A DNA stretch of 64,000 nucleotides from Rhopalosiphum padi (lineage: Eukaryota; Arthropoda; Insecta; Hemiptera; Aphididae), in assembly GCF_020882245.1 (NCBI RefSeq), contig NC_083599.1, forward strand, positions 9,672,001-9,736,000. The letters are read 5' to 3'. This document shows, piece by piece, positions 24,079-38,190 of this stretch. Under the pieces are notes generated by a model. That model saw only the letters and a list, made by a program, of their open reading frames with translations. It searched no databases and had not been told where the DNA came from. The position numbers and the translations under genes were made by a program. Each line of letters opens with the position of its first letter. Positions within the stretch are counted from its first letter, which is position 1.

Positions 24079-27000
24079 GTACGTTATTTTAATTTCAAAT
24101 CCGTATACATATTATACATATATAAATACATACATAGGTACTGCGCGGTCGTAACGTTTGCGCACACTTGTGCATGTGCACACTATATTATTTATTTATA
24201 ATATACATAGATAAACCGCGTCGTTGTAAATATTATTGCACGTTTAGACCCTGTATGGAATAAGGGCGCATTATTGGGGCGTGATTGCCGCGGCCCGGCG
24301 ACTACCACTGCGCCGCATGCCACCGCGGTACTTCACCACCCCTTCACTCCGACGGCTAACGCCTTTTTTGACCGCTCGTCGACCGTTTCTTGGACCCAAT
24401 CGCCGGTGTCTAGCACTCTTATTTCCTTGTTTTTGAAATTTATTAAAGCATAGTGTTTGAAGCACCGTTATTTTCGGTTTCACCTCCGACAAGAAAATAT
24501 TAATAATAATGATACTAAGAAGCTATTTTCAACCGAGGAATTATTATATTATTAAACGATAGCACGACAGCGACGGGCTGTCATCTCAAAACGGAAATAA
24601 ACGTCACTGCAATATACAAAATATATATTTTAATCTGTCGATGGTGGTTTTATTACTATCTATATCTCTTTTTTCCGTTCACTCAGTACACCCACAGAAA
24701 CGCTATATAGTATATACTTAACATAATTCCTCGTAAATAATAAGGTATCGTTATTTTTGTTTAGTATTATTTGGTTCGAAATCGTTTATAAGCACCTGGG
24801 TACAGTTTATATTTTTATAGCTTGCGTTTATAAAAATATTAAACTTATATAGGTATTTTTCAACAATGCTTATTATAGCAACACGATATTAACTGTTATG
24901 AATATTAATATAAAACTTATAGGATATAGCCTTAAACTGTAAAATTGCCATTTTCTCATAAACCATATTTCGCTTACCTAACTTGATTGCACTTAAATTT
25001 AATATTAATTGTTAAATAATAAAATTGTTATAATATACGGTTTAGAGAAAAATACATTTTATGAATATATTTTATTTTTATATTATCGATTTTGCACTCG
25101 AGAAACGTTTGAAATATTTCATAGAAATCGATTTCTGTCATTTTTTCAAGTAAATTGAAGATTTTATTCAAAGTTATTTGTGTCTTATTTTTATACATTT
25201 AAAATATTAAAATATGGTGTAATAACATGTCGATGTTCAACAGCTTAATAAACAGAAATACATTTTTCGGTAAAATTAATAACTTTGATTAAATATAATC
25301 ACTCGGAATAATAAATAAATAATAATATATTTTATAGTAGGTATGTAGGAATACATATTATTATATTAAATATATTATCGTAACTCATAAGTAGATTTTG
25401 AGTAATATTAGGTATACTATTATACGTATTAGTTAGAAATTTTACGTATTAGGTAATATAATAGTAGGTATCATATTTATCATGAATAGATACATTTAAG
25501 CTAGGTTTAAACTTATTTATTAATGTATATTGTTGGCGACTTCGATCTTGGGACATAAATCAGAGCTCCTTCCCTCTTTCCGGTCAGCTTATACAGGAAT
25601 GTCGTAGGTATCTGCTTATTAAGAATAATAACGTAAAATCAAGACTAATAATTTATTAGACTTAGCTTTTTTGTTAATAGGTACGTTTTTTACGGGTATT
25701 ATTTGTTAATTGTAATTACATTTATGATTATTTTCTTATGTGACTCTTATTTTTAAAACGTCTAACCGGTAAAACGTATACAAATATAAGGTTGAACGTT
25801 ATAAACGAATTGGTCTCGCTAACTAACTACTTGATAGGGATAGAGACTACAGTTGTTAACCATATACTCGCTTTTAAGGCTGTATAGGGGGTAAGCTGTA
25901 TAAGCACCTGCTAGTTACCGAAATAAAAAAGTAGGTACGAATAGGATTTTTTAACGTATAGTTTTGATCGTATTATACACGTTTTAGTATTAACATAAAT
26001 AATATTATGTCCAAATAGCTTTAAGTCATAACAAATAAATTAAGAATAATGCCAACAACTTAAAAACTTATATTTTAGAAATTTAATATTAAAAAAAAGG
26101 GATTACGTACAAATCTATCAAATAAAAGAAAATAACAAGTTTAAAACTATTTGGCTAATATCTGTTTCGGGAGAATATGTTTGATGTACTTACCTATTAC
26201 CTAATGTATATAATATATTGAACGACTTCCGTTGAATATTCAGAAATTATATGCACATCAATGATTTCTAATTAATTTTATCCTTAGATTTTTTATTTTA
26301 CAACGGCTCATCGGCTAAGGGTTACATGTTGGTGTTATTGTAGTAATCGTTTTTTTTTTCTGGGAGAGTGAACCAAAACAATAATTTTACCTTTTTAAAC
26401 ACCTGTGTATCGAATTTCGAAACATTTCTTGAACATTTTGGGTTTACAAATAAAGCCGGAAATCGTAGATAATGATCGTTTCTAAAACTTATAATACGTT
26501 ATTAATTATTAATATTTTAAGATTTTATATCATTTGAATTTTGAACTAAATACAAAATAAAAATAAATATATACTATAAAATTGCATAAGTAGTACTGAA
26601 CATTGTAATTATATTTAAGCCAGTTGCTCAGATGCTGAGGCTAGTTTTATTAAAAACATTAGAAATGTAAATTACTTGATGATAAATTTTATTTATTTAT
26701 TTGATAATACTGATAATGGTGTTGAAATTATACAGGATTAAATAATTGGTGAAGGTTAAAATATTGATTTAATTGTTTTATCGTTTAATGTAGGTACTAT
26801 CAATATATATCTAATTAAAATAATTAGGCGATTTATCATAATAATTGTATTAAGTACTATTATATATATTTATTTACTTTAAACTTTTTAAGAATTAATA
26901 ATTATTAGTTATTAAATTATATTGTGTACTTATTTAAACAGTATGTATACTTGCGTATTCAGCTTTTTTTTATAATTGTAATTTATTATTAAATTAGAAT

Positions 27001-29779
27001 ATTAAAAATATATAATTACAATTTATTACATAAAATTGCATTAGAAATTATTAAGTTAATTTATAATTTAAAACCTATATACATTTTATATTTATTTTCA
27101 ATTTGTATTTTAATATCCAATTTTAGAGAATAATGTTAGATGGTTTAAAATTGGATGGTTAAATACTGTAGTGTAAACATCTTGTAGTATAGCCGCGTGG
27201 ACCGCATAGGTATATAAGATAATGGTGTATGGTTTTTTCAGCATGAATATATTTAAATAATATGCTATACAGTAAATTATTTTTAAATACTTAAGTTAAG
27301 AAAATTTTGTTTAGTATAAATATTGGTATCTATTAATAATTTTATTTATTTTATTTTAATATTGTTTGCAATACACTCGTGTGTATATTATAAAATGTCA
27401 ATAATTTAAAAATTTATATTGAACATAGAAAAAACTTGTAGGTATAAAAAATAACGACCCATTAAAGGGTTTCAATTTTGTTTATTTGTCTTGTGTCAAC
27501 CACTATGGTGTGGCAAACAGAATTATTTTATAATTTATTTTATTGTTATAATGAAATTAAATGTGATGTTCACAGCGGTAGATAAATGATTCTGAGTAAA
27601 GCTTGGCAGTAAAATATAATTTTTAAAACCATTTATCAAAAAGGTTACTGATGAAAAATTTTCAATTTTAATATTTACTGATTTTATTATCTTGTATAGG
27701 TATCTATTTGTTTTATATCTAAAGTATATATATATAGTATAATATATCTATCTAAACCATCTATTTATATTTATTTAATATTAAATATTTATATCCAATT
27801 TTTAATCGCTCGAATATTCGTACATTATTTATACGATTATATTTTAATAGATTTCACATTATGCCAGTCAAAAAATAAAGATATAAATAACATTGTAAGA
27901 CTTACAGTTATAGATTTATTGTTTCTACGCTTAGAATATAAAGCATTATACTATGTAAATTATTTCGTGTACTCGTCAAAATAGAAATAGTTATTTTTTT
28001 ATTATTTTTAAATTGGCAAAGGACAGCTGTTATCTGTGATATTAAATAATGGGTTTACTTTAGTAGGCTAGATAGGCTCTAAATGGGGCATATAGCTCAT
28101 TTTTGGATTATAGGATTACGTTGCAGTTGTGTTTGGACTACTGATAATCTAAATGTGGTAATTTTTTTGGTTTTATTTTTACTGTAACCAAATGCTATTT
28201 TATTTATTGTTGTCCCTATGAATTACGATCTACCATTGTTTGCAAAAATGCGGTTATTTATTACAAAATGTGCTAAATTTAAAACTCAGAAGTATAATTT
28301 CAGAATTTGAATCTCTCATATGGGAGTTAAGAGCTGTGTTGTTGTTTAACGAGGACATATTATTATAAGCATTAATCCATATTCATATATTATTATTTAT
28401 ATTAACCGCAGTAGTATATTTGACAATTAGTTATAACACGATATGTTCGATAGTATCATACATAATAATCAATAATGGTTATGATTTTGTAACGTATGAA
28501 TCATTCTGTAGTTTAACGTTTTGAACTCAATGGTCAGTGGAAATGACTAATCTTCTTATTGAAATTGTATTGAAATGAGGTCAACTAAAACAAAAATGAT
28601 AGCTGCTTTATAATTTTATATTTTATATAGTTCATCACTCTTGTGTTAACCAAATTATGATTAAAAGGTTTTTAATCTGATTAATTTTTGATAATTATTA
28701 TATTGTATGTATAATAAATTACTATTATTGATGAATAACGTATTTCCTATAGAATCTTATTGATTAGTAATTTAAATTTATCCAAGTTTAGTGAAGTGTA
28801 AAGTAATGAAGATTTGTGACTAAAGTTTAGCGTATAATCGAATTGATTTACACTATAGAATATTAATTCATATAATAGGTACTATGTAGTATTTACATAA
28901 CTTTTAGATGATATTTTATTTCAGTATTTTGTACAATATCTATGGTAAAATAATAATGTGTCAGGATTACTATTTTTAATAACATATATTTTATTAAAAT
29001 CGACTACGTAAAATCTTTATAAAATCCATGATATACTCCATAAATGAAATATATAAGATTCAATTTATTTTAAATAAATCATATTACCTATATTATGTAA
29101 TTCTTTGTATTTTTTCTTGAATAACTAGACATTTTTGTTGACTACGTATAGTTTTTTAAATTATTTAAATATAGTACATTTTCTTTAATAAAATATTATT
29201 AGTTTTTATAGTAATAATAATAGTGTAACATATTTCTGCAGAAAACGATAGTAACGTCTAATATTAAATTATTCTGTATTTATGATAATGAATGTCTAAT
29301 AAGTTAAAAGTTAGGTCACATATTAATTAGGCACTCATAATATTGTTTGAATTGGAGTATCAATAGTTTTTCAATTCCAGTAGGTATGATTGTAGGTTTT
29401 ATAATGGAAATTTATTAAAGATAAATTATATTCATTATATACTTATATAGTAATAATCTATTTACAGCATTTCTTTTATAATAATATTTAATTGAATTCA
29501 TCAAAAAGAAAATCGTAATTCGGTCTTATTTTTAATAGTTTCGAATAATGCATTTATAAAATATTATTTTCAATGACGTTAATTTACAGCATTATTGAAT
29601 TAATAATAATACCTGTGAATTAGGTATTCGAATATGTTTCTTTTATAACCTTTTTATAAAAACTTATCATATATTTTACGATTGTACGAGAGCTAAACTA
29701 TATATTATTTTAAAATGAATTGACATATGACCAACTTTTAGGAATTAGTTTTCAATAGTTTGTAATTCGTATATCATTT

Positions 29780-30380
29780 AAATCCCTATATATACGCATA
29801 TTATTTATCGGTGATTGACTTCGTTCACCCGTAATGCTCTTATATCATATATTATTATTGTTATTGCTTGATCGCCGATCACGTTTTTATGCGTGTTTTG
29901 ACATCCAACTATATATAAGCGAGAAAAAAGAAGCCCATTAAATTTGTGGAGAAAAAAAATGATAAATAATACAGGTTTTAGAGGGGAAAAAACGTTAGCT
30001 CGTGCGTTGGACAGGTGGTAAGCGTCTGTACGTACAGGGTCGCCCCGTACGTGCCCGGGTCCGCGTGAGCACACACCGTAGTCGTATTATAGGTAGGTAG
30101 GTACAACAGTGTGCAAGCAGGTTTTAGTGAGTCCAAATAACACATTGTTAGGGGACTATAAATATATTATTATTATTATATGCTCAGTGGCGCTTGTGCG
30201 GGTACGGCAAAACGGTTTACAATATATATATAATAACACCTATTACCAACCAACCGTATAATATAATATACTATTTAAAACGCACTGGTCAGTTCAGCGA
30301 AAGGCTGGGATTTTGGAAGTGACGCTGTGACATCTGCTGCAGTCGACATGCGTTAAATGGCGTCGTTTTCCTACACTTCT
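29780..30380 (+). promoter_or_regulatory. Candidate internal promoter with TATA box and GC-rich downstream block
   Basis: CTATATATAAGCGAG places a plus-strand TATATAAG at 29912-29919. Then comes a purine-rich segment and a CpG-rich block (29995-30075: TCGCCCCGTACGTGCCCGGG and neighbours) within an AT-rich intron. A second GC-richer block lies at 30288-30365. It may be an alternative first (non-coding) exon of the myosin gene, as a CAG|GTTTTAG-like donor lies near 30120, but no coding frame supports this. The minus-strand frame 29805..30074 has no recognisable domain. Confidence 0.3.
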
Positions 30381-33269
30381 GTGTGTGACTAGGTATAGGT
30401 TATACGCTTATACGTATTGAATTATTGAACATTAATCCTAAACAGTAAGGATATATGTATGGAAAAAACTAATTTATTATCATCGTCATTAATAAACTAT
30501 CGGAAAGATATAACATGACTCTGTAATTGTAACTAGGGGGCCTTGCAGAGAATTTAGGATCCATAATAATCTTGAATTCTTTAAATTGTTTTAGATTAAT
30601 AATTTTAAATATTATTTTGCTATGAACATCATCAGTTTGTCCACATTAATATAAAATCATCATATGCATTTAAAATTGTTGATTTTACATTTCTTATTTT
30701 GGTATGGAAAATGTTAATTTATAATTGTATTATTGTATATAATTGGTATATAATTAATATATATATTTAATGCTACTTGTATCAGACTACATTATAAGGA
30801 TTTTTTCTGTTATCTAAAGCATAAGGAATTGACGCTCTGATTTAACAGTGAAGTAGAAGTGCTATATTTTCAAGAATAATATAGTTATAACATTAATTGT
30901 TTTGATATTTTATGATATTGGTTACAAAAATCTTAAATACATATTCTTATTTTTTTTTTTGTAAAAATTGAAATGTGACAGTTTTTAATTTCTACCACTT
31001 TGAATGATTTTAAGCTGTCAACATAAAATACCGCGTACATCAAATAAATATAATTTTCTTTCTAACTTAATAGGTGCATTATAACAAGTTTCATAAACAA
31101 CAAACTTAATCCTAGTAATATGGTGGTGACGGTACTCGATAGTTCCCCGGAGACCAACTTACTATTACGAGTATACAGCATACGCTTTTAATTTATTATT
31201 AATTCGATAACGACTTATGGACTTTTTTACAACTCAGGTTAATACTGTAATCTGCTCTGTTCTTAATCAAATATTGTATATTTGTATATATATATACCTC
31301 TATATAATATATTTTTTCATGTTTAATTATTTTAAAATATTAAATCAATAATAATGATGGCGTATTTGTGAAAACTTATTAAATAGTAATTACCTATATT
31401 ATACTTCACGATATCGATATATACTTTAAAAAATTATAGGCTATTTAAAGCATTCAACTAGTTGCATATATTTAAAGTCAAGATGCTTCGAGAGGGACGA
31501 TTAAAACTGTTAAATATAATTCTTGAATCGGAGGCCCACTACTGACTCCATTTATCAACTTCTTAATTTTCTTAATGATCATTTTTTATTCAATGCTTAG
31601 TTAAAAAATTTAATTGTTACAGATATAATTATAAATACGAGTATTTTAAATTTTTAAATAAATAAAGACTTGACTTCCAAGTGGAAGGTGATCTATTCAT
31701 CCTCCCTTATAAATACGTCCTGTACCTATTCGACACAGAAACCGTATATTACATAATATTATTAATGAGTATGCGCATGTCAGCTTAGCAAAAACAGTCT
31801 TTCAGCGACGTTACCTGCAGTGACTGCAATTTTATTATTATTATTACACGTTCTTTTACACGCTATACCAATATAATATACAGGCTCCACTATATACGAT
31901 ACGATTTTCGAGTGCTGTTTTCATATGAAATAAGCTTGTCGTATAAAAATAGTGTCATAAATTTACACTTTGGCGTTAAAAAAATACACGAGTTTATCAC
32001 GTATACACACCAGTGATACTAATTAAATTCTCTGGTAACTCGTTTTTTTTTTATAATTATTGTAACACGTACTATTATTATTATACCTACGTAAACATTA
32101 TATTTTATCATAGTTTATTTAATTGCAGTATTTGATAATAATATACGAGTACCTAACCTGTCAGTGATATGATATAAGATTTACGGTTAATTTTGAATGA
32201 ACTATTTTGATTAGATACCTACAACTTGATTGAATATCCATCCACATGCAATCATCGTAGTCTTTACGAGCAACGGGACTACGGGACACATGGTGGTCAT
32301 AAATATATAAACTTAATGGTTTCAATATATTTTAAAATAGTATTCCAGAAGATCGTTACTGTTGTGGAAAGGGTTAATCTCACTCTCTTTCTCTCTCTCT
32401 AATTAATATATCGTATAAGAGATTTATTTACACCACATTTTTTGTTGTCTAAAATTAAACCACACAATCGTATAAGCCGACTGCACTACGCGCACGTATA
32501 ATATATTATACCATATATATACTCCCTATCGTATACATGCACACGGGCGGCTAACTATATTCGTAATAAAAGGACAAAGTTAAGTAATTTCTTTTTTTAA
32601 ACTCACATTACTGGAGTTATCGTTGATTGACTCAATAAATGAGTATGTATTATACCTATTACGAGTTTATTTTTGCTTCTCTTGTCCATTACTGCCACCA
32701 TCATCCCCTTTCAACTTGTTGAATTCATTAAAATACCAAAAGTATATAAGTACGGTATCTTATTACCACATAGGACGTGTCAAAAAGTAACTTTTAATTA
32801 TCCATTTATTTATATTTTGATTTTCGGAACCATAGACTAAATGGTTTAAAAACCATATTTTTTTAATAATTAGATTTTTTTATGACATTTAAGTATTTTG
32901 TGGGGATGCAAACTTATTTTTTTTTTTAAACAAGTACCTTCATTTTTACTGTATAATATAGTGAAGTGGATAAATTTGCTCAAACAATTATTTCTATGAA
33001 CCTAAATTGGAGATTTTAAATGTAAAAAGGTATACATGTAACATAAAACCTATACAAATATAATATTTAGTCAAGTAATTTAATATTAAAGTTTAATAAT
33101 TTAGAAATCACTCGTTCGAATTTTGATTTAAAATATTTTTTAAGGGCGGTAAAAACGATAGTGGACATATTATTTTTACAGGGCCTAAACACGTTATATT
33201 GTTTAGAATTTAAGACATAACTGATGATGGTCTGTATAAATGTATAATATATTATGTACATTGTATACA

Positions 33270-33430
33270 CGCGATGAGAAGAGGGTGTGCGATGAGCAGA
33301 AATATTTTCTGTATCTACACGAGCGCCCGAGCGAGCGCGCGCGTGTGTGTAAGCGCATTCCTATGACGTTAACGTGCAGGCGGCGGCGGCGTACGTCACC
33401 GCCGCACTGTCGTTGTGAGTCGTGACGTTC
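33270..33430. promoter_or_regulatory. Small CpG-rich islet with GCG/CGG repeats
   Basis: A compact island (GAGCGCCCGAGCGAGCGCGC, then GCAGGCGGCGGCGGCG and an inverted CACCGCCGC) in AT-rich DNA. The sequence ends in GTTGTGAGT, a donor-like site near 33414. It could be an alternative non-coding first exon or an enhancer. No coding evidence. Confidence 0.3.
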
Positions 33431-33784
33431 ATTCTGTCGTCGGAATACAACGAGTGATATATTTAATAGCCGTCTACATATTATTAATACTATAATGATT
33501 ATTATTACATAAGATATTACTGTGTACTAGTTTCTACCTGTTTATAATAATATAATAATATAAATTATTTTTATATGACATTATGACATTGTCGGGACGG
33601 TTCAGTGATACCGTAAAGTTTTTGTGTAAAGACTTAAGTGAGCTTACAATATAGGGATATTATAATTTATAATTTTTAATTTAATATACATTACTGATAT
33701 ATAGTAGTGGTTTACATTATGTTAAGATGATGCGATTTATGGAAAATATCGTTGTAGTATATAATACGAGTATTATGGAATTTA

Positions 33785-34441
33785 GGAAAAAAAACAAGTA
33801 TAAAAAAGCAAGTGGAAAAAAAGCAAGGTTCATAATGACTTCGAAAAAGCAGCTATAAATGCAGTCATAATTATATTAGTCGAAAATATAAATATAAAAG
33901 GTGGTTTTTATAAGAATGTACACAAAACAACTCTTAAAAATTTAGAACGTACTATAACAATCAAGCAGAAGGATTTAACTATCGATTTTCTAAACTCGTA
34001 AGCTATAATCATCCTTCTATTTGGAGTATTTGGACACTGATTAAGAAAAAATTAGATTAGAGATAGATTCTGGTAACAGTAAAATAGCACAATTTGTTTT
34101 AGATAATTTACAACCAAAAATATATATACGTATGAAAATATCTAAGAAAAATTATTTTTACTGTGTACCTACAAGATATAATAATATCGAAAATGTCTTA
34201 AATGCTGTAGCTTATCGTACTATACGATTTATATAAATACATTTTTTATAGGTACCTACCTACATATAACTTAATCTTTGCATTAAATAAAAAAAACAAT
34301 CTTTTATATTTGCATGTTCGACTAATAAATGTGACTGCAATTATAGCTGATTTTTCGAAGTCAATATGAACCTTACTTTTTTTTTACTTGTATTATCTTC
34401 ATTCGCCTTTTTTCCATTTATTTTTTTTCTAACCCCTATAT
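33785..34441 (+). mobile_element. Decayed MULE transposase fragment flanked by inverted arms
   Basis: The plus frame from 33834 reads N-D-F-E-K-A-A-I-N-A-V, then I-N-I-K-G-G-F-Y-K-N-V-H-K. This matches the MULE transposase core, where 'D-F-E-x-A-(A/L)-x-x-A' carries an acidic catalytic residue and is followed by a 'x-G-C-F-F-H' block. A shifted frame from 33956 reads N-N-Q-A-E-G-F-N-Y-R-F, then Y-N-H-P-S-I-W, matching the 'N-N-x-x-E-G-(F/W)-x-x-R' region of MULE/FLYWCH proteins. The usual C-F-H residues are lost and stops interrupt it. A reversed copy of the segment around D-F-E-K-A-A lies at 34321..34405, so the two arms can pair. Confidence 0.65.
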
Positions 34442-34584
34442 TATGTGGTCTATATGAGTATTGAGTTCCTACCTACTAAAAACTTTAATTTGTTTTATTA
34501 TTGAATGATTTAATACATTTAAAATAACAGTTTAAAAGAAAAGTCAAAGTACACTGATATGGATCGAACATTAATACTTTAAAC

Positions 34585-34915
34585 ATGTATTAAATACGTA
34601 TGCACTTAAAAAGCACAACAAATATGCACTTTTTATTTTTGGATTTTGCATGTTTTTTTACATTTAACTATTTTGTTTCTCTTCTATTCAAATCTATAAT
34701 AAAATTCACCATACACTATGCAGTAGTGTTGTAAAATAAATTCAGCTAAATCTCAATTCAATATCTTTATTTTTAATTTACGAAGTTTTTAATTAAAGTT
34801 TATTATTGAAAAAAGTGTAAGAATCATTAAATGCGTGCACTTAGATGGAAATATGCCTTTAAAATGCATTAAACGTTATCTAAATATGCAAAAATACGTA
34901 CTTATAATAAAACTT
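34585..34915. mobile_element. Probable relic of a TGCAT-rich hAT element
   Basis: ATGCACTT, AAATATGCAC, TTTTGCATG, GTGCACTTAG, ATATGCCTT, AAATGCATT and AAATATGCAAAAAT follow one another, the same subterminal motif set as in 2151..2629 and 6266..6798. Terminal repeats could not be located, so limits are approximate. Confidence 0.4.
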
Positions 34916-37079
34916 ATAATATTTTATTCGTTAAGTATAATGATATTTATCTAGTAATAAATCTATTAAACCAAAAAAATAGCATGCAAATGAAATTAAT
35001 TCGAGTATTTTTTAATATACGAGTACAGGTATAACATTTTTCTTACTCTAAGTTATATAAATAGAAAATTATATGAATTATTATTTAAATATAATTTTAG
35101 TTATAGGTACCTATCATATTATTAAATGTTATTACATATCATTTATGTAATTTTGAATTTGCAAAGTATCGGTTTTTTATTGTTATTTTGACGTCAAGTC
35201 AAATGCTTGATTATTGGTTGAGACAAACTTTTTTATTTATATATATCATTGCAATATGTACAGATGTACGCGTATATTATATAGAATACTTTTTGTTATA
35301 TTCAATATACTTACTTAGCCGTACATAGGAAATAATTAATATTATTTTTAAATAAAAATTGTATTTTGCATTAAAAATACAATTTTAAAAGCATTTTTTG
35401 TAAACAATTAATTGATTTTTTTCTGTACTTACTTTAAATTTGCAAGGGTTTAATAACTACCTAAAACTATACAAGTGCGAGTATAATAAATTATAAAAAA
35501 TCTTACAGTTAAAAGTTTTATGTAACCAATCGTAGTTATCGTCGGCCTCGGCATTATTAGATGAGTGAATTGAAAAAAAAGATCGTAGCGCATATAATAA
35601 TGTAGGAACCTATATATAAAAACCATTGAAAGCAAATGTTGTCAAACAGCTTCATTACTTCGAGAATTTCATTATCTCGTTTTGTTTGTGTCTCGTTATT
35701 TCTTTAGTTCATGTTATCGATAAAAAATTAAATGCAAATACCGAAACAGCAGAAAAACACTATTATATTAATTATAATAATTAAAATGTTCGCATATATG
35801 GTGTAAACAAACAATTAAAATATCATTTATTATTTAAATTATTGTGCGTTTGTAGATTGGTTTAGATTGGTTTCGTTTAAAGTTTCCATCAAACACAAAT
35901 AAGTTCATGAAATAATATATACTATGAACAGTGTTCTCAAGGACGTTCGCAGGAATGTTTGAGAGGAGGGTGAGCCTATTTTTGATTATGAATAGGTATA
36001 TATTATAGTATATAATTTTTAAAATTTATGATTTTTTTTAGAAAAATGCATTTTCATATTAATAAACCGATAGAGAATCACTAAAATAATTTGAAATTTG
36101 CTTTGCTTATTACCTAAGAACCCTACAACGTATCATGAATTCAAAAATATTAAACTGTAATAATAATAATTAACGACCTTTTTAAAAACTAGTTAACAAT
36201 TTAATTATTATAAATTTTCACACTAAATTTGCGCACTTTTGAATTCATGCATTGTTCACCTCAGTACAATGAGTAACATTGCCCAAGAAACACAATCAGT
36301 TATCACTTTACTTAATTTTAACACATATTTTTATACAAAAAAAAAAAAATGATACCGAATATAAAGTAAATCGTAATATATTAATATAAATTAATAATAT
36401 GATTATTGATCTGAAACATTATACTCGTATACTTACTCTCACCAATTTACTGTTTTGTTTGTATTTAGTCACTTTTAAAAATATTATTAAAATACATAGA
36501 TATAAGTCTTATACAGTAGGTACTTATATGTTATTGTTTGATTATTTTTAAGAAAAGCGCAAACGGTTCTAATTTTTTTAAATTTATATAATAAAAAAAG
36601 AGATTTTAAATCTTAAGAATTTTAATCAATCGTAGCTAAATTTAATCGTAATTGTTAAATACCTTTAGAAAAAAATGATATAAAATGTATTTAAAAATAC
36701 TAAATACTAAAAATAGCCTTGGTTTAATTTTAATTGCATTTTTATATTACATTTTAAAGTTGGCTCTATTACCATTGATACGATTTGTTGGTGATTACCG
36801 AGACACGGTATTTTCAATAATTACGGCGATTAATGAAATATGGTTTACCTTATTTTCAAATTCAAAAAATACCGAATACTGTTAAATTGGTAATTAAACA
36901 ATACCAATAAATACAGTGATTTACTGTAAATACCACCATAATACCAAATTGTATGAAGATTTATCTTTGTCTCACCACTCAATTAAAAAGATACTTTATA
37001 CTCAGATAAACCTACTAGTAAAAAAAGGTAGACAAGTGTTATGGGTTTGTTAAAATTGAATTCAATGGTTTATAATTGT

Positions 37080-38190
37080 ATGAAAAAATGATTCTGAGCG
37101 GAGACAGTCTGTTAACCTATATCAATGAGTATATTTAATAATTATATGTTTTTTTGATAAAGCTATTAACGTAATTTATTTTATTATTAGTATTACGGGT
37201 TATTAATTTAGTTTTAATTGCAACATTTCATTTATTATAATTTCTTATTAATATTTAATTATTATAATAATATAATATATTTATTATCTTTATGTCATAT
37301 TATATCAACTTTTATAACTCAAAAGTTAATTACATTTAATTGTAAATACCGTACACCATTAAAAATAGGTTCATAATATAAATAGATAAAATCTAAAAAT
37401 AAATAAAAAATGTCATAGTGTATAGTAAAATATATAATACTATTTTAATATACGCAAGAGTTTCAACTATTTAGATTTCCCTCAATAATGTTTTTGATTT
37501 ATAACAAAATAATTAACATTGTTGAAATACTTAATTTCGTTCAAACTTGAACTTCTTCAAATAAAAAAGTTACTATGTTTGTATAGATATTTTTAGATTT
37601 TTTAGTTCCAGTGGGAAATATTTATAGGAGTATTGTATAAAATTTTCAAACCTTAGCTATACAAGCTAAAGATTTTATAAATTGCTTACTACAAATTACT
37701 TGTAGTTTTGATCAACTTTGTAAAAATTTGAAATTCAAATGCATTAAAAAAAATGTTTACAGATATAAGAACAATTTACTATTTAAAGAAAAAAACTAAA
37801 AAAAAAAAAAAAAAAAAATCAAAAATTTCATGTCTATAAATAGCTCATAGTGTTCAAATATTTCACCACGTAGAAAATTATGATATAACCATTTTGAGAA
37901 ATTTTCAAGTTTTTAAGGTTCTTGCTAAAAAAACAAATTTAAACCATTTTCCGACTATATTTTTCTATACACACTATATTGGTACTCTAAAAAAAAAGAA
38001 ACACACACAAAATCATTGTAAAATCAATACATCTATTGCTCCTCTCAGAATCTAAAACTTATCCAGACCAATTTCAATATCTATTGAATAGTTCTGAGAA
38101 CTATTATACATATATCGGTAAATATTTAAAAGTATTCGAAAAATTTGTTGTATATATTTTAATCATTTTTTGAAAAGTATATTAAAATAC
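37080..38190 (+). repeat. Dispersed repeat, long copy (same family as 9340..10560)
   Basis: It opens with GATTCTGAGCGGAGACAGTC at about 37090 and continues with CAAACTTGAACTTCTTCAAA near 37546, a 'CTTAGCTATACAAGCTAAAGATTTTA' type segment (37660), AAATTTGAAATTCAAATGCA near 37730, and a poly(A) tract (37796-37818). The block order parallels that at 9.7-10.5 kb. No coding potential seen. Confidence 0.5.

Larger units (their letters stand above)
22990..24480 (+). promoter_or_regulatory. CpG island around the myosin first coding exon
   Basis: This is the strongest CpG island in the window, densest at 23150-23740 and 23800-24078, with a downstream GC block at 24270-24420. It holds runs of GGC and CGA triplets (23299-23320 and 23353-23376). 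It precedes and includes the first myosin coding exon, so it is the likely promoter and 5' UTR. The long open frames here (for example 23002..23637, rich in Arg) are translations of simple triplets and are not reported as genes. A TATA box was not seen; a broad CpG promoter fits better. Confidence 0.65.
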
